From NCBI RefSeq assembly GCF_009936215.1, contig NZ_AP019551.1, forward strand, positions 186,001-250,000: a stretch of 64,000 nucleotides of DNA, in the 5' to 3' direction. The position numbers and the translations under genes are program-made. The notes beneath the pieces were generated by a model, which made no database searches, was not told where the DNA came from, and was given only the letters and a program-made list of their open reading frames with translations. This stretch comes from Athalassotoga saccharophila (GTDB taxonomy: Bacteria; Thermotogota; Thermotogae; Mesoaciditogales; Mesoaciditogaceae). Shown piece by piece: positions 54,608 through 63,532 of the stretch; position 1 is the first letter of the stretch, and each line of letters opens with the position of its first letter.

Positions 54608-56023
54608 TTAATATAATTTTCCCGGATTCATTATTCCTGTGGGATCGAAGATATCTTTTACCTTCTTCATGAATACATACTGATCTGGCTTCGTCTTTTT
54701 CAAAAGGTCTTTTTTTATGAATCCTACACCGTGTTCCCCACTTATCGCGCCTCCAAGGCTGGCAGCCTTCAGGGCAATTTTATCGAGAATTTCTTCGGAT
54801 ATGTCTTTCCATTCCAAAGGATTTATCTTCTTTGGCTTCATCGGTGCGGGATGAACATTTCCGTCTGCCGCATGGCCCGCAACGGGGATTTGGACTTTGT
54901 ACTCCACAGAAATCTCCGAGATATATTGCATTATCTGCGGAATTTTGTCGGTGGGAACAACTACGTCTCCGGTTGGAGCGTAAGGATCAAAAGCCTTTAT
55001 GCCTTCAAGCCAGTTTCTTCTTATTCTCCATAGTTTTTCGGAATTTGTCCTGTTGTCGGCCACAAAGACATCCATTGCACCTCCAGACATAAGCGCCTTT
55101 CCGCCTATCTCGTAAAGATCTTCTATTTCCTCTTTTTTTCTGCCCTCGTACTGGATCAAAAGATATGCGCCGGCTTCGTCCTGAAACGGAAGTTTTATGT
55201 TGTTGTAAATGGATCCCAGTTTCACTGAAATTCCATCTATAAACTCTATCGCACTTGGAAGGGTTTTGCTCTCTATCATAAGTCTTCCGACATTTGAAAT
55301 GGCTGTCTCTATGTCTTTGAAAGGAGCAAGTAGATCAACGGTCTTTCCGGGTAAAGGAATAAGGTTAAGATAGATCTTTGAAAATACTCCCAGCGTCCCT
55401 TCGGAACCGACAAAGAGGTGAATGAAATCGTATCCGGAAGAGTCTTTTCTTCTCTTTCCTCCGAATTCCACTATTTGTCCGTCTGACATGACAACTTCGA
55501 GACCTATGACGTGATGGCCCGTATTGCCGTACTTTATAACTTTGCTTCCACCCGCATTCGTCGCGACATTGCCCCCTATGAAACTTGTCTCCACGCTCAT
55601 CGGATACCCGGCGTAATACAATCCTGCATCTGCGACCTTTTTGCACAGATCGTTTGTGACGACACCGGGCTCAACGACGGCGACAAGGTTGTTTTTGTCT
55701 ATTTCGATTATCCTGTTCATCTTTTCAACGGATAAAACTATTCCGCCGTAAAGGGGGACATTTGCTCCCGCAAGGCCGCTTCCGGCACCTCTCGGCGTTA
55801 CGGGAATATGTTGTGCATTTGCGAATTTGAGAATTTTGGAGATCTGATCTGCATTTTCAACCTTTACAACCACATCAGGCATATGCGCGTAATAATCTCC
55901 TCCCGCCTCATCGTGAGAATAATTCTTTAGCGTTTCTTTATCTTCGTATATGACAGATGCGTCAGATGTTATTTGTCTTAACTCTTTTACAACCTTTTCG
56001 TCTACCTTTTTGAATTCATTCAT
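54608..56023 (-). CDS. lctD: FAD-linked lactate dehydrogenase (GlcD/LctD family)
   Basis: About 471 residues. FAD_binding_4 domain with VTPRGAGSGLAGANVP (about 73-88) and the VGSEGTLGVF block, then the FAD-oxidase C-terminal domain ending GAISGEHGVGF. The family oxidises D-lactate or glycolate. The gene order etfB-etfA-lctD equals that of the electron-confurcating lactate dehydrogenase LctBCD of Acetobacterium woodii, so lactate oxidation with NAD+ driven by reduced ferredoxin is a good inference. ATG at 56023 behind GGTGAT, overlapping etfA by 8 nt. Confidence 0.85.
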   Translation of the reverse strand: MNEFKKVDEKVVKELRQITSDASVIYEDKETLKNYSHDEAGGDYYAHMPDVVVKVENADQISKILKFANAQHIPVTPRGAGSGLAGANVPLYGGIVLSVEKMNRIIEIDKNNLVAVVEPGVVTNDLCKKVADAGLYYAGYPMSVETSFIGGNVATNAGGSKVIKYGNTGHHVIGLEVVMSDGQIVEFGGKRRKDSSGYDFIHLFVGSEGTLGVFSKIYLNLIPLPGKTVDLLAPFKDIETAISNVGRLMIESKTLPSAIEFIDGISVKLGSIYNNIKLPFQDEAGAYLLIQYEGRKKEEIEDLYEIGGKALMSGGAMDVFVADNRTNSEKLWRIRRNWLEGIKAFDPYAPTGDVVVPTDKIPQIMQYISEISVEYKVQIPVAGHAADGNVHPAPMKPKKINPLEWKDISEEILDKIALKAASLGGAISGEHGVGFIKKDLLKKTKPDQYVFMKKVKDIFDPTGIMNPGKLY

Positions 56024-56993
56024 TCTCATCACCAAGCGCTTTCAAAAGTTCTCGAATTATCTCTGTGGCGTCTCCTATTATTCCAAAGTCGGCAACGTTG
56101 AAGATAGGAGCGTCTGGGTCGGTGTTTACGGCGATCACGATATCCGATGAAGACATACCCGCTATGTGTTGAATCGCACCCGAGATGCCGAAGGCCATGT
56201 AAAGATGAGGGCTGACGGTCTTGCCTGACAGGCCCACCTGGTGAGAATATGGGATCCATCCCATATCGACGGCCGTACGCGAGGCACCGACAACTCCATT
56301 CAATTTTTTGGCGAGTTCGTAAAGCATCTCGAAATTCTTTTCGTCCTTCATTCCACGCCCACCTGCAATGACGACGTCCGCCTCCTGAATTGGCAGATCT
56401 GTGCTTTCGTCTCTTTCAAATTTTATCCATCTGTAAGCGCTTTTGAAAAGTTCATCCTCTATTTCCGGCACGATTACTTTCCTTTGACTTTTATCGTACG
56501 AGATTGGCTTTTTTGATCGAGGCCTGACTGTTGCCATTTGAGGTCTTGTCTGCGTTCGTATCGTCGCCATAACATTTCCGCCTATCGCCGGCCTTGTTTG
56601 AAGCAGAGTACCATCCTCTCCTATTTCAAGTTTTGTGCAGTCGGCCGTAAGACCAGTGTTGAGTTTTGTCGAAAGAATAGGCATTATGGTTCTTCCATAA
56701 GTTGTTGCCGATGCTATTATTATCTGCGGATCGTACTTTTTGACAAGGGAAAAAAGTATATTCGAATAACTGTCTGGCAGGAAATGTTCGATCCTTTTGT
56801 CATCGACTTTGTAGACGGTATCCGCTCCGTGATCGAAAAGGGTCTCCACATCTTTAATTTCATATCCCAAAACCACGCTTGAAAGTTCTACATTTAAAGT
56901 GTCTGCAAGCGATCTGCCCCATGCCAACAATTCGTAAGAGACTGAATTTATAACACCTTCACGAAATTCTGCAAGTGTCCATACGCCTGGCAT
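56016..56993 (-). CDS. etfA: Electron transfer flavoprotein alpha subunit
   Basis: 325 residues. The C-terminal FAD domain carries VVGASRTAVDMGWIPYSHQ, VGLSGKTVSPHLYMAFGISG and IVAVNTDPDAPIF-like text (IVIAVNTDPDAPIF), all standard for EtfA. Unlike the A. woodii LctC protein there is no N-terminal ferredoxin domain. ATG behind AAAGGAGATAATTTAG. It follows etfB directly and overlaps the dehydrogenase gene. Confidence 0.92.
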   Translation of the reverse strand: MPGVWTLAEFREGVINSVSYELLAWGRSLADTLNVELSSVVLGYEIKDVETLFDHGADTVYKVDDKRIEHFLPDSYSNILFSLVKKYDPQIIIASATTYGRTIMPILSTKLNTGLTADCTKLEIGEDGTLLQTRPAIGGNVMATIRTQTRPQMATVRPRSKKPISYDKSQRKVIVPEIEDELFKSAYRWIKFERDESTDLPIQEADVVIAGGRGMKDEKNFEMLYELAKKLNGVVGASRTAVDMGWIPYSHQVGLSGKTVSPHLYMAFGISGAIQHIAGMSSSDIVIAVNTDPDAPIFNVADFGIIGDATEIIRELLKALGDENE

Positions 56994-57785
56994 CTAAATT
57001 ATCTCCTTTGATTTTAGAAAATTCAAAAGCGCTTTTGCCGCACTTTGAGGATCTTTTGATCTTAAGATCTGCCCGCTTCTTGTCAACTTCGGATAAAATA
57101 CCTTCACAACTCTTGTAGGAGATCCTCCAAGGCCTATTTTTGATTGATCTGCTTCTATTGAAATTGCGTCAAAATTTTTGACCTGGGCAGATTTGGCCTT
57201 CAATTTTCCGGAAAGATTTGGTATCCTCGGATCATTTATCTCTTTGACAACGCTGATAAGTGCCGGCAGATCAACCTCGACGATCTCATGGCCGCCTTCT
57301 ATGGCCCTTTTGACCCTCACGTATTTATCTGTAAGTTCGACTATCTCACTTACATACGTAAGAACTGGAATTCCCATCTGCGATCCGACTGACGGTCCGA
57401 CCTGGCCCGTTTCTCCGTCTGTGGCGCGTTCTCCGCAAAGTACAAGATCAAATCCACCTATCTTTTTTATCGCCGCAGACAAAGTGTAGGCCGTAGCCCA
57501 TGTATCTGCTCCGGCAAAGCGCCTGTCAGTCAAAAGGTATCCATCATCACATCCAATCGAGATCGCATCCTTTATCGCATCGGAGGCAGATGGAGGGCCC
57601 ATTGTTATGACCGTGATATGGGCATCTTTTAATCTTTCTTTTATCCTGACGGCCTCTTCCACTGCGTACATATCGAGAGGATTGAGTTCGGCCTCCATCT
57701 CGGATCTTACCATCGTGCCAGTTTTTTCATCTATCTTGACTTTGTCCGTTGCCGGAACCTGCTTTATCAAAACGCATATTTTCAA
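56994..57785 (-). CDS. etfB: Electron transfer flavoprotein beta subunit
   Basis: 263 residues. The start ICVLIKQVPATDKVKIDEKT and the AELNPLDMYAVEEAVRIKE block resemble the bifurcating (anaerobe) type of EtfB; GGFDLVLCGERATDGETGQVGP is the conserved nucleotide-binding region. The TTG at 57785 lies behind TTGGAGGTTTCGAA; a longer frame upstream runs through intergenic repeats. First gene of the lactate dehydrogenase operon. Confidence 0.92.
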   Translation of the reverse strand: MKICVLIKQVPATDKVKIDEKTGTMVRSEMEAELNPLDMYAVEEAVRIKERLKDAHITVITMGPPSASDAIKDAISIGCDDGYLLTDRRFAGADTWATAYTLSAAIKKIGGFDLVLCGERATDGETGQVGPSVGSQMGIPVLTYVSEIVELTDKYVRVKRAIEGGHEIVEVDLPALISVVKEINDPRIPNLSGKLKAKSAQVKNFDAISIEADQSKIGLGGSPTRVVKVFYPKLTRSGQILRSKDPQSAAKALLNFLKSKEII

Positions 57786-57797
57786 TTCGAAACCTCC

Positions 57798-57842
57798 AAT
57801 CCGAAATAGCATATGGAATAGCATATAGCCAATAGCGTATGG
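57798..57842. repeat. Degenerate short tandem text upstream of etfB
   Basis: AGCATATGGAATAGCATAT then AGCCAATAGCGTATGG: loosely repeated GCATAT/GCCAAT units of about 12 nt. Similar units occur at 58023-58041 and 60936-60990. The stretch also forms the 5' leader of etfB. Confidence 0.35.
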
Positions 57843-57884
57843 TATACTAAATCTCTTTTAAAAGTAAAACACAATTTTTGAGTT

Positions 57885-57965
57885 TGGCGGAGGGCATGAT
57901 GCCTCGAGGTGGCCTTCGCAGCGGAGCGAGGACAGACACCGAAAGGCGAATGCCGGAGCCAACGA
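57885..57965 (+). repeat. GC-rich intergenic repeat, copy 1
   Basis: About 80 bp, strikingly GC-rich against its surroundings, with internal palindromes GGCATGATGCC and CCTCGAGG and a core GCAGCGGAGCGAGGAC. It matches, at roughly 80 percent over its full length, the reverse complement of 59537-59621. It lies between the etfB leader and the end of the aldehyde dehydrogenase gene. Confidence 0.7.
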
Positions 57966-58042
57966 CATTTCATATTTAAAGTTAATCGAGCATACTTGAA
58001 AAAGCAAAACACTCTCGCCCATTTGCCATGTGCGATATGCTT

Positions 58043-59488
58043 TTATTTCTTATTTTGATTATACTGCAAATATACGACATGTGTGTTTGTAAATTCCTCA
58101 ACTCCATGTTTTCCGTCATCTCCACCTATTCCGGACTTCCTCCACCCCGCATGAAAACCCTGCATTGCTTCGAAATTCTCACGGTTTATGTAGGTTTCTC
58201 CAAATTTTATCTCATTTGCCGCTCTCATGGCAACGTCTATGTTTTGGGTGTATATAGATGAGGTCAGACCGTATTCAGAATCATTTGCCATCTCTATCGC
58301 CTCATCGAGATTTTTGAATTTGACTATTGGAAGCACAGGACCAAAGATTTCTTTGTGAATTATCTCCATGTCCTGTTTGCAGTCTGTTAAAACTGTCGGT
58401 TTGTAGAAAAATCCCTTCTTTCTGTCTTCTGCTCGTCCTCCCGTTACCATCTTTGCGCCCTGTTCTATAGCGCGTTTTACCATGCCGTCCACCGATTTTA
58501 AGGCATTTGCATTTATCAAAGGACCCATCTCGACCTCTTCGCGCAATGGATCACCATAAGTTGTCTCTTTCATGGCTTTTGTCATTTTTTCTATGAATTC
58601 GTCAGCAATTTTTTCGTGAACGTAAACGCGTTCGGCACAATTGCACACCTGACCTGTGTTTATAACCCTTGAATCCTTTATCGCTTTGACAGCGAGATCT
58701 ATGTCGGCATCGTCCATGACAATCGCAGGTGCCTTTCCTCCGAGTTCAAGAGATACTTTTGTTATGTTTTTCGATGCCAGTTCCATTATCTTCGATCCGG
58801 TCTCGACCGATCCTGTGAAACTCACCATTCCAATCTTTGGATTCGATGCAAGTTCATTTCCCACAACTGATCCTTTCCCGCTTACAAGGTTGAAGATACC
58901 TGCCGGCAGATCCGTATGGGCCACGATCTTGGCAAATTCAAAGGCGTTATTTGGTGTGTCCGAACTCGGCTTTATCACAACGGCGTTTCCCGTGATAAGC
59001 GCCGGGGCCATCTTTCTTGCTATCAAGAAGAATGGGAAATTCCAGGGTAAAATCCCTGCCACAACTCCTATGGGCATCCTGTATAAAAGAATATTTTCGT
59101 TGGGTCTGTCACTGGGTATGATCTCGCCTTCTAACCTTCTTGCCCATTCTGCCATGTAATCGATATAATCGGCCGTGAAGTCTACCTCAACGCGCGCAAG
59201 AGACCGAATTTTGCCCTGTTCTTCGACAATTGTTGTTGCAAGCATTTCTGCATTTTTGCGAATTCCGTCTGCAATTTTTCTTAAATATTTTGCGCGCTCT
59301 ATCGCGGGCAATTTCGCCCATTTTTTCTGCGATTCGTAAGCAGCATCGATGGCCTTTCGTGTGTCCTCAACGGTACCTTCGGGACACTCGGATATCGTTT
59401 CCTCTGTTGATGGATTTATAACGTTGAAAAACTTCCCCGATGATGAATCAACGAACTTTCCGTTGATAAACAACTGGTAACGCATCAT
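58043..59488 (-). CDS. aldA: Lactaldehyde dehydrogenase (AldA-type aldehyde dehydrogenase)
   Basis: 481 residues. It has the ALDH nucleotide region (GILPWNFPFFLI), the FTGSVETG loop, the general-base Glu in SLELGGKAPAIV and the catalytic Cys in NTGQVCNCAERV. The C-terminus EAMQGFHAGWRKSGIGGDDG is the signature of E. coli AldA, which oxidises L-lactaldehyde to L-lactate in rhamnose and fucose breakdown. Rhamnose genes nearby support this. ATG behind AGGAGGTGCTGAT. Copies of a GC-rich repeat flank the gene on both sides in opposite orientation. Confidence 0.9.
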   Translation of the reverse strand: MMRYQLFINGKFVDSSSGKFFNVINPSTEETISECPEGTVEDTRKAIDAAYESQKKWAKLPAIERAKYLRKIADGIRKNAEMLATTIVEEQGKIRSLARVEVDFTADYIDYMAEWARRLEGEIIPSDRPNENILLYRMPIGVVAGILPWNFPFFLIARKMAPALITGNAVVIKPSSDTPNNAFEFAKIVAHTDLPAGIFNLVSGKGSVVGNELASNPKIGMVSFTGSVETGSKIMELASKNITKVSLELGGKAPAIVMDDADIDLAVKAIKDSRVINTGQVCNCAERVYVHEKIADEFIEKMTKAMKETTYGDPLREEVEMGPLINANALKSVDGMVKRAIEQGAKMVTGGRAEDRKKGFFYKPTVLTDCKQDMEIIHKEIFGPVLPIVKFKNLDEAIEMANDSEYGLTSSIYTQNIDVAMRAANEIKFGETYINRENFEAMQGFHAGWRKSGIGGDDGKHGVEEFTNTHVVYLQYNQNKK

Positions 59489-59536
59489 ATCAGCACCTCC
59501 TAAGAATTATGCTAAACAAAATTCAAATTCCGAATC

Positions 59537-59621
59537 ATCGCTCCGGCAGGTGCCCCACTCGATGTCTGGTCCTCGCTGCGCTGCGGAGGCCATCTCGAGG
59601 GCATCCTGCCCTGCGCTCACA
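59537..59621 (-). repeat. GC-rich intergenic repeat, copy 2 (inverted)
   Basis: Reverse complement aligns with copy 1 across ~82 nt; shared core GCAGCG(C/G)AGCGAGGAC, then CAGACA(C/T)CGA and TGCCGGAGC at the far end. It begins about 50 nt upstream of the aldA start and ends just after the larA stop codon. Confidence 0.7.
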
Positions 59622-59630
59622 GTAAATAAG

Positions 59631-60905
59631 TCAATTCTTTATCCTTCCGACCACATATGGTCCTTCTGGAATTGCGACGATGAAAGGATCTTTTATCGAC
59701 TTTGTGACAATTCTGACCCCTTCATTCAAAGATTTTATAGGCCTTGCAAATGTTAATTCTTGATCTGATTTATTTAGCGAAGAAAGTAAAAGGATATTTT
59801 TCGTTTTCTCAAAAACTTTCGTGAATTCCTGAACTTCCCATTGATCACTTTCAAAGGTCTGTGAAGTTCTGTGTGAGTCCAAAAAGACCTTTGTGCCTTT
59901 TTCCTTTAGTTCGATCATGAGATTTCTGAAAGATGATTTTCCGAATCCGAATTTGCACTCGGAGGCCATTATTATAAAGCCGTCTTTTTTAACGATCTCG
60001 GAGGCCTCCACAAGCCCTTTTGCAGTCTGGTAATAATTTTGATCGAGCGGGTACCCTCCATTTGATGTTACGACCACATCGGCCTCTTTTTCTATCTCCA
60101 CAATTGAGTGATCTGAAACGAATTCACATCCGGTCTCATGTGCTTTAAAAAGATCTCCCGAAAAAATTCCCGTTATCCGTCTTTGATCGTCCAAAGAAAC
60201 ATTTACCATGAAATCGCATCCGGCAATTTTAGCGACACTTTTTGCCATCTTATCGACGGGATTACCATTCAAAGAACAACTTTTGGACAAAGGATGGCCC
60301 ATCGCATCAACGCTGTGAAAGATTTTTAAAGTCTCTATTCCAGTTATCCCGGGACATATAGATTTTCGTCCACCAGAAAAGCCTGCCATAAAATGCGGCT
60401 CTATAAGGCCCGTGCATATTTTTAGATCGGATTCGGCATAAATTCTGTTTATCAAAGCGGGACAGTCATAGGCACCTTTACCAAGATCGACGATCATCGA
60501 ATCGTCATAAGCGTTATGGTTGACTATCTTTATTGAGTGCCTTAGCGTATCTCTTCCAAGCAATTCTTCGAACATCTCATCCGGTACGGGATCGTGGGTG
60601 CCCGTTGCTATGAGAATCGTTATATCTTCGTCCCGGATGCCGGCCTGCTCCAATAATTCAATTAAAGGAGGGAGGATAATCGAATTTGGAACGGGCCTTG
60701 TTGTGTCCGAGACGACTATACAGGCATTTCTTCTTCCTTTAGCAATATCGATCAAAGGCTTTGATGATATCGGATTTTGAAGGGACTTTTTAATTCCATC
60801 GATAGGATCTCCAATTGGCCGCGTTTCGGGCTTTTTTAATATTATTGTGTTCTCAGGTAGATCAACACTTTTGAAGCCCTTGCCGTACCTTATATCTACT
60901 CGCAT
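59631..60905 (-). CDS. larA: Nickel-pincer lactate racemase family protein (LarA)
   Basis: About 424 residues. DTTRPVP, ATGTHDPVP and PHFMAGFSGGRKSICPG are LarA-family (DUF2088) motifs; the Lys of GGRKS holds the nickel pincer cofactor in the known enzyme. LarA interconverts L- and D-lactate; some homologues racemise or epimerise other 2-hydroxyacids. Set between lactaldehyde dehydrogenase (making L-lactate) and a D-lactate-type dehydrogenase, lactate is the most likely substrate. The cofactor genes larB, larC and larE are not in the window. ATG at 60905 is 5 nt after AAGGTG; an ATG at 60908 abuts the site. Confidence 0.88.
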   Translation of the reverse strand: MRVDIRYGKGFKSVDLPENTIILKKPETRPIGDPIDGIKKSLQNPISSKPLIDIAKGRRNACIVVSDTTRPVPNSIILPPLIELLEQAGIRDEDITILIATGTHDPVPDEMFEELLGRDTLRHSIKIVNHNAYDDSMIVDLGKGAYDCPALINRIYAESDLKICTGLIEPHFMAGFSGGRKSICPGITGIETLKIFHSVDAMGHPLSKSCSLNGNPVDKMAKSVAKIAGCDFMVNVSLDDQRRITGIFSGDLFKAHETGCEFVSDHSIVEIEKEADVVVTSNGGYPLDQNYYQTAKGLVEASEIVKKDGFIIMASECKFGFGKSSFRNLMIELKEKGTKVFLDSHRTSQTFESDQWEVQEFTKVFEKTKNILLLSSLNKSDQELTFARPIKSLNEGVRIVTKSIKDPFIVAIPEGPYVVGRIKN

Positions 60906-60935
60906 CATTTCACCTTCCACATCTCTCAGTTAATT

Positions 60936-60990
60936 TTCTACGTGCTACAAGCCACATGCCACAAGCCATTCACTATTTGCCGTAGGCCAT
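60936..60990. repeat. Degenerate GCCACATGCCAC-type intergenic repeat
   Basis: Text such as CTACGTGCTACAAGCCACAT followed by GCCACAAGCCATT and GCCGTAGGCCATTTCCCATT shows imperfect ~9-11-nt units. It bridges the larA-rhaB gap and runs into the 3' end of rhaB. Related short text lies at 12916 and 32644. Confidence 0.4.
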
Positions 60991-62391
60991 TTCCCATTTT
61001 TCATACGCTTTCTGCCATTCCTCGGCATTTTGAGGATCGTACCGTGATATCTCAAATGATCTGCCGACGAGATCCGGAATGTCACTTAGGGTAATCTGTC
61101 CATTTGCGATCATCTGAGACAGACCATTTCCGATCGCCGTTGCCTCAATAGGGCCTGCTTCAACCGTAAGTCCTGTCGCATTTGAGATGAACTGACAGAT
61201 CAATTTATTTCTCGTCGCGCCGCCTATAATCCTTATCTCTTTTATCTTTTTTCCGGAAAGCTTTTCAAGCCTTTCCAGACTCCATCTCGTCTTGAGAGTG
61301 ATCCCTTCAAAGGCCGTTCTTACTACCTCTTCTTTAGATGCGATCTTCTTACCTGAGAATCTCATTGATTCTTTGATAATTTCAAATTCCATATCTTCCG
61401 GCTTTTGCAAATCAGAAGAGTCCACGTCTATCATGCCCGAAAAAGGCTGTGCACTTTTTGCCATTTCAATGAGTCTTTCATACTCAATTCCATTCCATTT
61501 ACGCCTTAATTCCTCTATAAGCCACATGCCTGTAACATTAGATAACAATCTGTATCCTCCGTCTATACATCCTTCGTTTGCAAGATTGTATTTCATCACA
61601 TCTTCATTTTTGACAGGCATTTTCGAAAGAATTCCCTCCAAAAACCATGTACCTGCGCTTATTATCATGGCATTCTCATCGTTAACACATGCAAAGGCCG
61701 ATCCTGTATCGTGTGTTGCCGGAAAGACAATCTTGAATTTTTTTCCTGACAATTTGGTATCGCCCACGATCGTGGAAGGGCTCACAATCTCAGGAAAGAT
61801 ATCGGGCAGATCAAAGGTCCTTATTATCTCTTTGTCCCAGTCTTTCAAATAAGGATTGTAAATTTGGGTTGTCGTCGCGAAGGTGAATTCAATGGCCTTC
61901 CGTCCTGTTAGGAAATAAACAAACAGAGATGGCATGCCGAGCAGGGTATTGGCACACTCGATCGATTTCATTTTCAAATCCTTCATTCCGATGATCTGGT
62001 AGAGTGTGTTGAATGGCTGAAACTGCGTAGGAGATCTATCGAAGATCCATCTTTTCCCGACCTTATCAAGAGCCTTTGACATGGAATTGAATTTATACGC
62101 ATTTCTGTAATGCATCGGCATTCCGATCATGTATCCACTCTTGTCTAAAAGTCCGAAATCAACTCCCCATGTGTCTATTCCAACGGATCCAAGATCGCCC
62201 TTTTGAAGTGCAATGTCTATTGCTTTTAGAATGTTCGAGTAAATTTCTAAAATATTCCAATAGTCGACGCCATTTAGATTGACGGAAATATTTGGAAATC
62301 TGTAAATCTCTTCAATATGGATTTTATCTTTCAAAGACAGTAAAAAGGCTTTTCCTCCAGATGCACCGATGTCTATTGCCAGAAAATTCAA
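60973..62391 (-). CDS. rhaB: Rhamnulokinase
   Basis: 472 residues of the FGGY sugar kinase family. N-terminal AIDIGASGGKAFLL (phosphate 1), GIDTWGVDFGLLDKSG with the substrate Asp, PATHDTGSAFACV, AGTWFLEG, and the C-terminal ATP region IRIIGGATRNKLICQF. These match RhaB, which makes rhamnulose 1-phosphate. The TTG start lies 6 nt after GAGG. It follows the isomerase gene by 2 nt. The matching aldolase (RhaD) is not seen and may lie outside the window. Confidence 0.9.
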   Translation of the reverse strand: MNFLAIDIGASGGKAFLLSLKDKIHIEEIYRFPNISVNLNGVDYWNILEIYSNILKAIDIALQKGDLGSVGIDTWGVDFGLLDKSGYMIGMPMHYRNAYKFNSMSKALDKVGKRWIFDRSPTQFQPFNTLYQIIGMKDLKMKSIECANTLLGMPSLFVYFLTGRKAIEFTFATTTQIYNPYLKDWDKEIIRTFDLPDIFPEIVSPSTIVGDTKLSGKKFKIVFPATHDTGSAFACVNDENAMIISAGTWFLEGILSKMPVKNEDVMKYNLANEGCIDGGYRLLSNVTGMWLIEELRRKWNGIEYERLIEMAKSAQPFSGMIDVDSSDLQKPEDMEFEIIKESMRFSGKKIASKEEVVRTAFEGITLKTRWSLERLEKLSGKKIKEIRIIGGATRNKLICQFISNATGLTVEAGPIEATAIGNGLSQMIANGQITLSDIPDLVGRSFEISRYDPQNAEEWQKAYEKWEMAYGK

Positions 62392-62393
62392 GA

Positions 62394-63527
62394 TTATCCT
62401 CTTTTCTTTGCAACAGTACTTTCATAACCGCTCTTTCTGAAGGCATTTAGCGCGTCGGGGTCGAGACCCATCTCTTCTCTCGATTCTTTCAAAATATCTC
62501 TTACATCTGTCAAAAAGGCGTCTTTTATGATCTCTTCTGCCATGACAATATCATTTTTCAATTGCGCCTCTTTCAAAGATTTCACGTCAACAAGTAAAGA
62601 CTTCAAATAAGCGATCTGCAATGCCTCCACCGACTGGATCATGGCCTGAACTTTAGGCTTCATGGCCGCGCTTTGATCTATCACAAGCGCTAATTTCTTG
62701 GATGAAAGATCAAAGAATTTGTTCAATTCAACGAAGATCAAGAACAACTCGTAAAGATTCACCGATCCGACGGTGAGATCGTCATCTGCGTACTTTCGGG
62801 AGTTGAAATGAAATCCTCCAAGTTTTCCTCTCGACGAAAGGATCGAGACTATGTACTCTATATTCGTGCCTTGTGCGTGATGACCCAGATCGATTATGAC
62901 CTTCGCTTTGTCTCCAAGATCCTTTGAAAGTGCGTAGGCAATGCCCCAGTCTGCCGTGTCAGTATGGTAGAAGGCAGGCTCGAAGAATTTGTACTCAATA
63001 AGCAAAGTCATGTTTTTTTCCAATGCAGAATATATCTTTTTTAAAGAATCGATAAGCAATTCCTGCCTTTTTGCAAAGTCTCCCTGGCCTGGATAATCGG
63101 TGCCGTCGGGAAGCCACAAAGAAAGAATCTTTGAATTGACTGACTTCATTATCTCTATGCACTCAAGTACATGATCAATTGCTTTTGATCTTTTCTTATC
63201 GTCTAAATTCGTCAGACTTCCGAACTTGTAATCTTCATCCTGAAATAAATTAGGATTGACGGCCCCGATTTTCAATTCTTTGTCTTCGGCAAATTTTTTG
63301 AGCGCCTTCCAGTCGTCAACCTTGTCCCATGGGATATGGATCGCAACGGCTGATACAGCCTTTGTGTATTTTTGAACCTGCTCGGCATCTTCAATCCTTT
63401 CGAAGATATTTCTTGCAGCACCCGGGATATGGAAGACCTTAAACCTTGTACCTGAATCTGAAAAACCCCATGAAGGAATTTCAACCTTGAAACTTTTAAC
63501 CTTTTCTTTCAACTCATCATTTATCAA
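62394..63527 (-). CDS. rhaI: L-rhamnose isomerase (RhaI type)
   Basis: About 377 residues, xylose-isomerase-like TIM barrel. Metal and substrate residues are likely in LLIEYKFFEPAFYHTD, VIIDLGHHAQGTNIEY and GGFHFNSRKYADDDLTVGS. It resembles the short RhaI group, also found in Thermotoga, in contrast to the E. coli RhaA. It converts L-rhamnose to L-rhamnulose for RhaB. Start taken as TTG at 63527 behind AAGAGGTGAT; a GTG at 63536 overlaps that site and the preceding stop. Confidence 0.87.
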   Translation of the reverse strand: MINDELKEKVKSFKVEIPSWGFSDSGTRFKVFHIPGAARNIFERIEDAEQVQKYTKAVSAVAIHIPWDKVDDWKALKKFAEDKELKIGAVNPNLFQDEDYKFGSLTNLDDKKRSKAIDHVLECIEIMKSVNSKILSLWLPDGTDYPGQGDFAKRQELLIDSLKKIYSALEKNMTLLIEYKFFEPAFYHTDTADWGIAYALSKDLGDKAKVIIDLGHHAQGTNIEYIVSILSSRGKLGGFHFNSRKYADDDLTVGSVNLYELFLIFVELNKFFDLSSKKLALVIDQSAAMKPKVQAMIQSVEALQIAYLKSLLVDVKSLKEAQLKNDIVMAEEIIKDAFLTDVRDILKESREEMGLDPDALNAFRKSGYESTVAKKRG

Positions 63528-63532
63528 CTTTA

